Below, in pieces: positions 62,837 through 64,000 of a DNA stretch of 64,000 nt. The DNA comes from Methylotuvimicrobium sp018830325 (GTDB lineage Bacteria; Pseudomonadota; Gammaproteobacteria; Methylococcales; Methylomonadaceae). The notes under the pieces were generated by a model. That model did not search any database. It was not told the DNA's origin and saw only the letters and a program-made list of their open reading frames with translations. The translations under genes and the position numbers were made by a program. The DNA is taken from NCBI RefSeq assembly GCF_044788715.1, contig NZ_CP173170.1, positions 1,860,001 through 1,924,000 on the forward strand, read 5' to 3'. Position 1 is the first letter of the stretch; each line of letters starts with the position of its first letter.

Positions 62837-64000
62837 TATCCAAAAAACCAATAGGTAATGAGTATGGCGGCTAAGATGCCGAAAAAGTCCGCTATTATCC
62901 CACAAGCGGCCGCATGGCGAATATTTTTGATGCCGACTGCGCCGAAATACACGGCTAAAACATAAAAGGTCGTTTCGGTGCTGCCTTGCACGATAGAGGC
63001 AAGACGTCCCGCGAATGAGTCGGCGCCGAGTGTTTGCATCGTATCGATCATCATCGCCCGCGCGCCGCTGCCGCTGAACGGTTTGATCAACGCGGTCGGC
63101 AATGCGTCGATGAAACGGTCATCCCAAGACAGCATTTTGACCAGTGCTCTAACCCCTTCAGCCACCAAATCCAACGCGCCGCTCGCGCGAAACACGCCGA
63201 TGCCGACCAGCATTGCGACCAGGTATGGAATGATGCCGATTGCGGTTTGAAAGCCTTCCTTTGCGCCTTCGATAAACGCTTGGTATGCGTCGATTCGCCG
63301 GTATATCGCACCGCAGATAAATACGATGACCAACGTGAATAGAATGATGTTGCTGATCAGTGCGGACTGTTCGAGCATTTGTTCCTTAGGTAGCCGGTAA
63401 AAATATCCGACCACGGTAGCAATCAATATACTGAAGCCGCCAAGATATAATGCAACGACTCGATCGAACAAGTTGATTTTCTGAACCGCCGCGACAGCAA
63501 TCAAGCCTGCCACGGTTGAAAAATAAGTGGCAATTAGTATAGGAATGAAGACGTCGGTCGGATTAGCGGCACCCAATTGTGCGCGGTATGTGAAAATCGT
63601 CACCGGAAACAAAGTGACCGCCGAAGTGTTGATGACCAGGAATAGGATTTGCGCGTTACTCGCGCTATTCGGGGTAGGATTCAAGGTCTGCAGTTCCTTC
63701 ATTGCCTTGATGCCGAGCGGTGTAGCGGCATTGTCGAGACCGAGCATGTTCGCGGCGATATTCATGACCATCGCGCCCAAGGCCGGATGGTTTTTCGGTA
63801 CTTCAGGCATCAGGCGCGTGAACAGCGGCGTCAAGCCGCGTGTTAGTAAGAGTATGAAGCCGCTACGTTCTCCGATACGCATGATACCGAGCCATAAGCT
63901 CAAAACGCCGGTCAAACCTAACGATATTTCAAAAGCCGTTTTTGAAAGCGCGAACATCGAAGACATGATGCGCTCGAAAACCTGATGGTCGCCCATAACG
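62836..64000 (-). CDS. Nucleoside-recognition (SpmA/SpmB-type) membrane protein, 5' end cut
   Basis: At least 387 residues, open at the right edge, with about ten transmembrane segments. Two Gate/nucleoside-recognition domains lie in tandem, as in SpmA-SpmB fusions: MVMNIAANMLGLDNAATPLG in the first half and ALPTALIKPFSGSGARAMMI in the second. Members are called permease-like; SpmAB affects spore maturation in firmicutes, and the role elsewhere is unknown. Its stop overlaps the mtaB start (TAATG), so the two are co-transcribed. Family proteins begin about 20 residues earlier than the first visible Met, so the true start probably lies outside. Confidence 0.86.
   Translation of the reverse strand, partial: VMGDHQVFERIMSSMFALSKTAFEISLGLTGVLSLWLGIMRIGERSGFILLLTRGLTPLFTRLMPEVPKNHPALGAMVMNIAANMLGLDNAATPLGIKAMKELQTLNPTPNSASNAQILFLVINTSAVTLFPVTIFTYRAQLGAANPTDVFIPILIATYFSTVAGLIAVAAVQKINLFDRVVALYLGGFSILIATVVGYFYRLPKEQMLEQSALISNIILFTLVIVFICGAIYRRIDAYQAFIEGAKEGFQTAIGIIPYLVAMLVGIGVFRASGALDLVAEGVRALVKMLSWDDRFIDALPTALIKPFSGSGARAMMIDTMQTLGADSFAGRLASIVQGSTETTFYVLAVYFGAVGIKNIRHAAACGIIADFFGILAAILITYWFFG

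Overview
The window looks like a chromosomal segment of a Gram-negative gammaproteobacterium. It has a ParC close to the enterobacterial type, a Bfr/Bfd iron-storage pair, FolD, IspG, FtsK, QueG, MtaB and a two-domain PutA, plus many outer-membrane lipoproteins. A large XrtA (exosortase A)/PEP-CTERM exopolysaccharide locus, a pyruvate phosphate dikinase and a very high density of dispersed palindromic repeats would fit a gammaproteobacterial methanotroph or a related environmental lineage. No methane-oxidation gene is present, so this placement is inference. No tRNA, rRNA, CRISPR array, prophage or transposase gene was recognised.

Layout. 1-4470: envelope genes, namely a cut-off alpha/beta-hydrolase-like lipoprotein, a Sel1-coiled coil-caspase lipoprotein and a TssJ-like lipoprotein in one minus-strand run, then a Sel1/SLT lytic transglycosylase. 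4471-9563: repeats, an acyl-CoA thioesterase, parC, a compound repeat island and folD. 9665-25346: the XrtA/PEP-CTERM locus. The sensor kinase prsK and sigma54-type regulator prsR read leftward. The TPR lipoprotein prsT, export lipoprotein, chain-length determinant, tyrosine autokinase, outer-membrane protein, deacetylase, FemAB protein and glycosyltransferase read rightward. The exosortase itself is absent from the window.

25769-36622: metabolic and cell-cycle genes (ppdK, histone-deacetylase-like hydrolase, RloA/COG4067-like protease, ispG, metallophosphoesterase, ftsK, queG). 36896-43878: a TPR lipoprotein, a PEP-CTERM-tagged exported protein behind a good -24/-12 promoter, a small Cys-rich secreted protein, an HDOD protein, a FliK C-domain protein and a lipoprotein hydrolase. 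44799-53649: an exported isoaspartyl methyltransferase paired with a membrane spermidine-synthase-like protein, a radical SAM protein, a Met-rich secreted protein, an SNF-type transporter, glutaredoxin, class II aldolase, and bfr and bfd with Fur-like operators. 53819-64000: putA, a second lipoprotein lipase, a secreted erythromycin-esterase-family protein coupled to a membrane protein, mtaB and a cut-off nucleoside-recognition membrane protein.

How it works together. PrsK/PrsR are expected to drive sigma54 promoters of PEP-CTERM genes. One such promoter lies in front of the only PEP-CTERM protein here, linking the regulator at 9.7-13.2 kb to its target at 38 kb. The EPS genes would build the polymer in which exosortase-processed proteins are held.

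The most unusual non-coding content is a nested repeat system. At least three families of inverted-repeat elements occupy most long intergenic gaps. They share an insertion-site motif, and a 64-bp palindromic module sits at that motif in six copies. Two further 272-bp elements with terminal inverted repeats interrupt other hairpin repeats.
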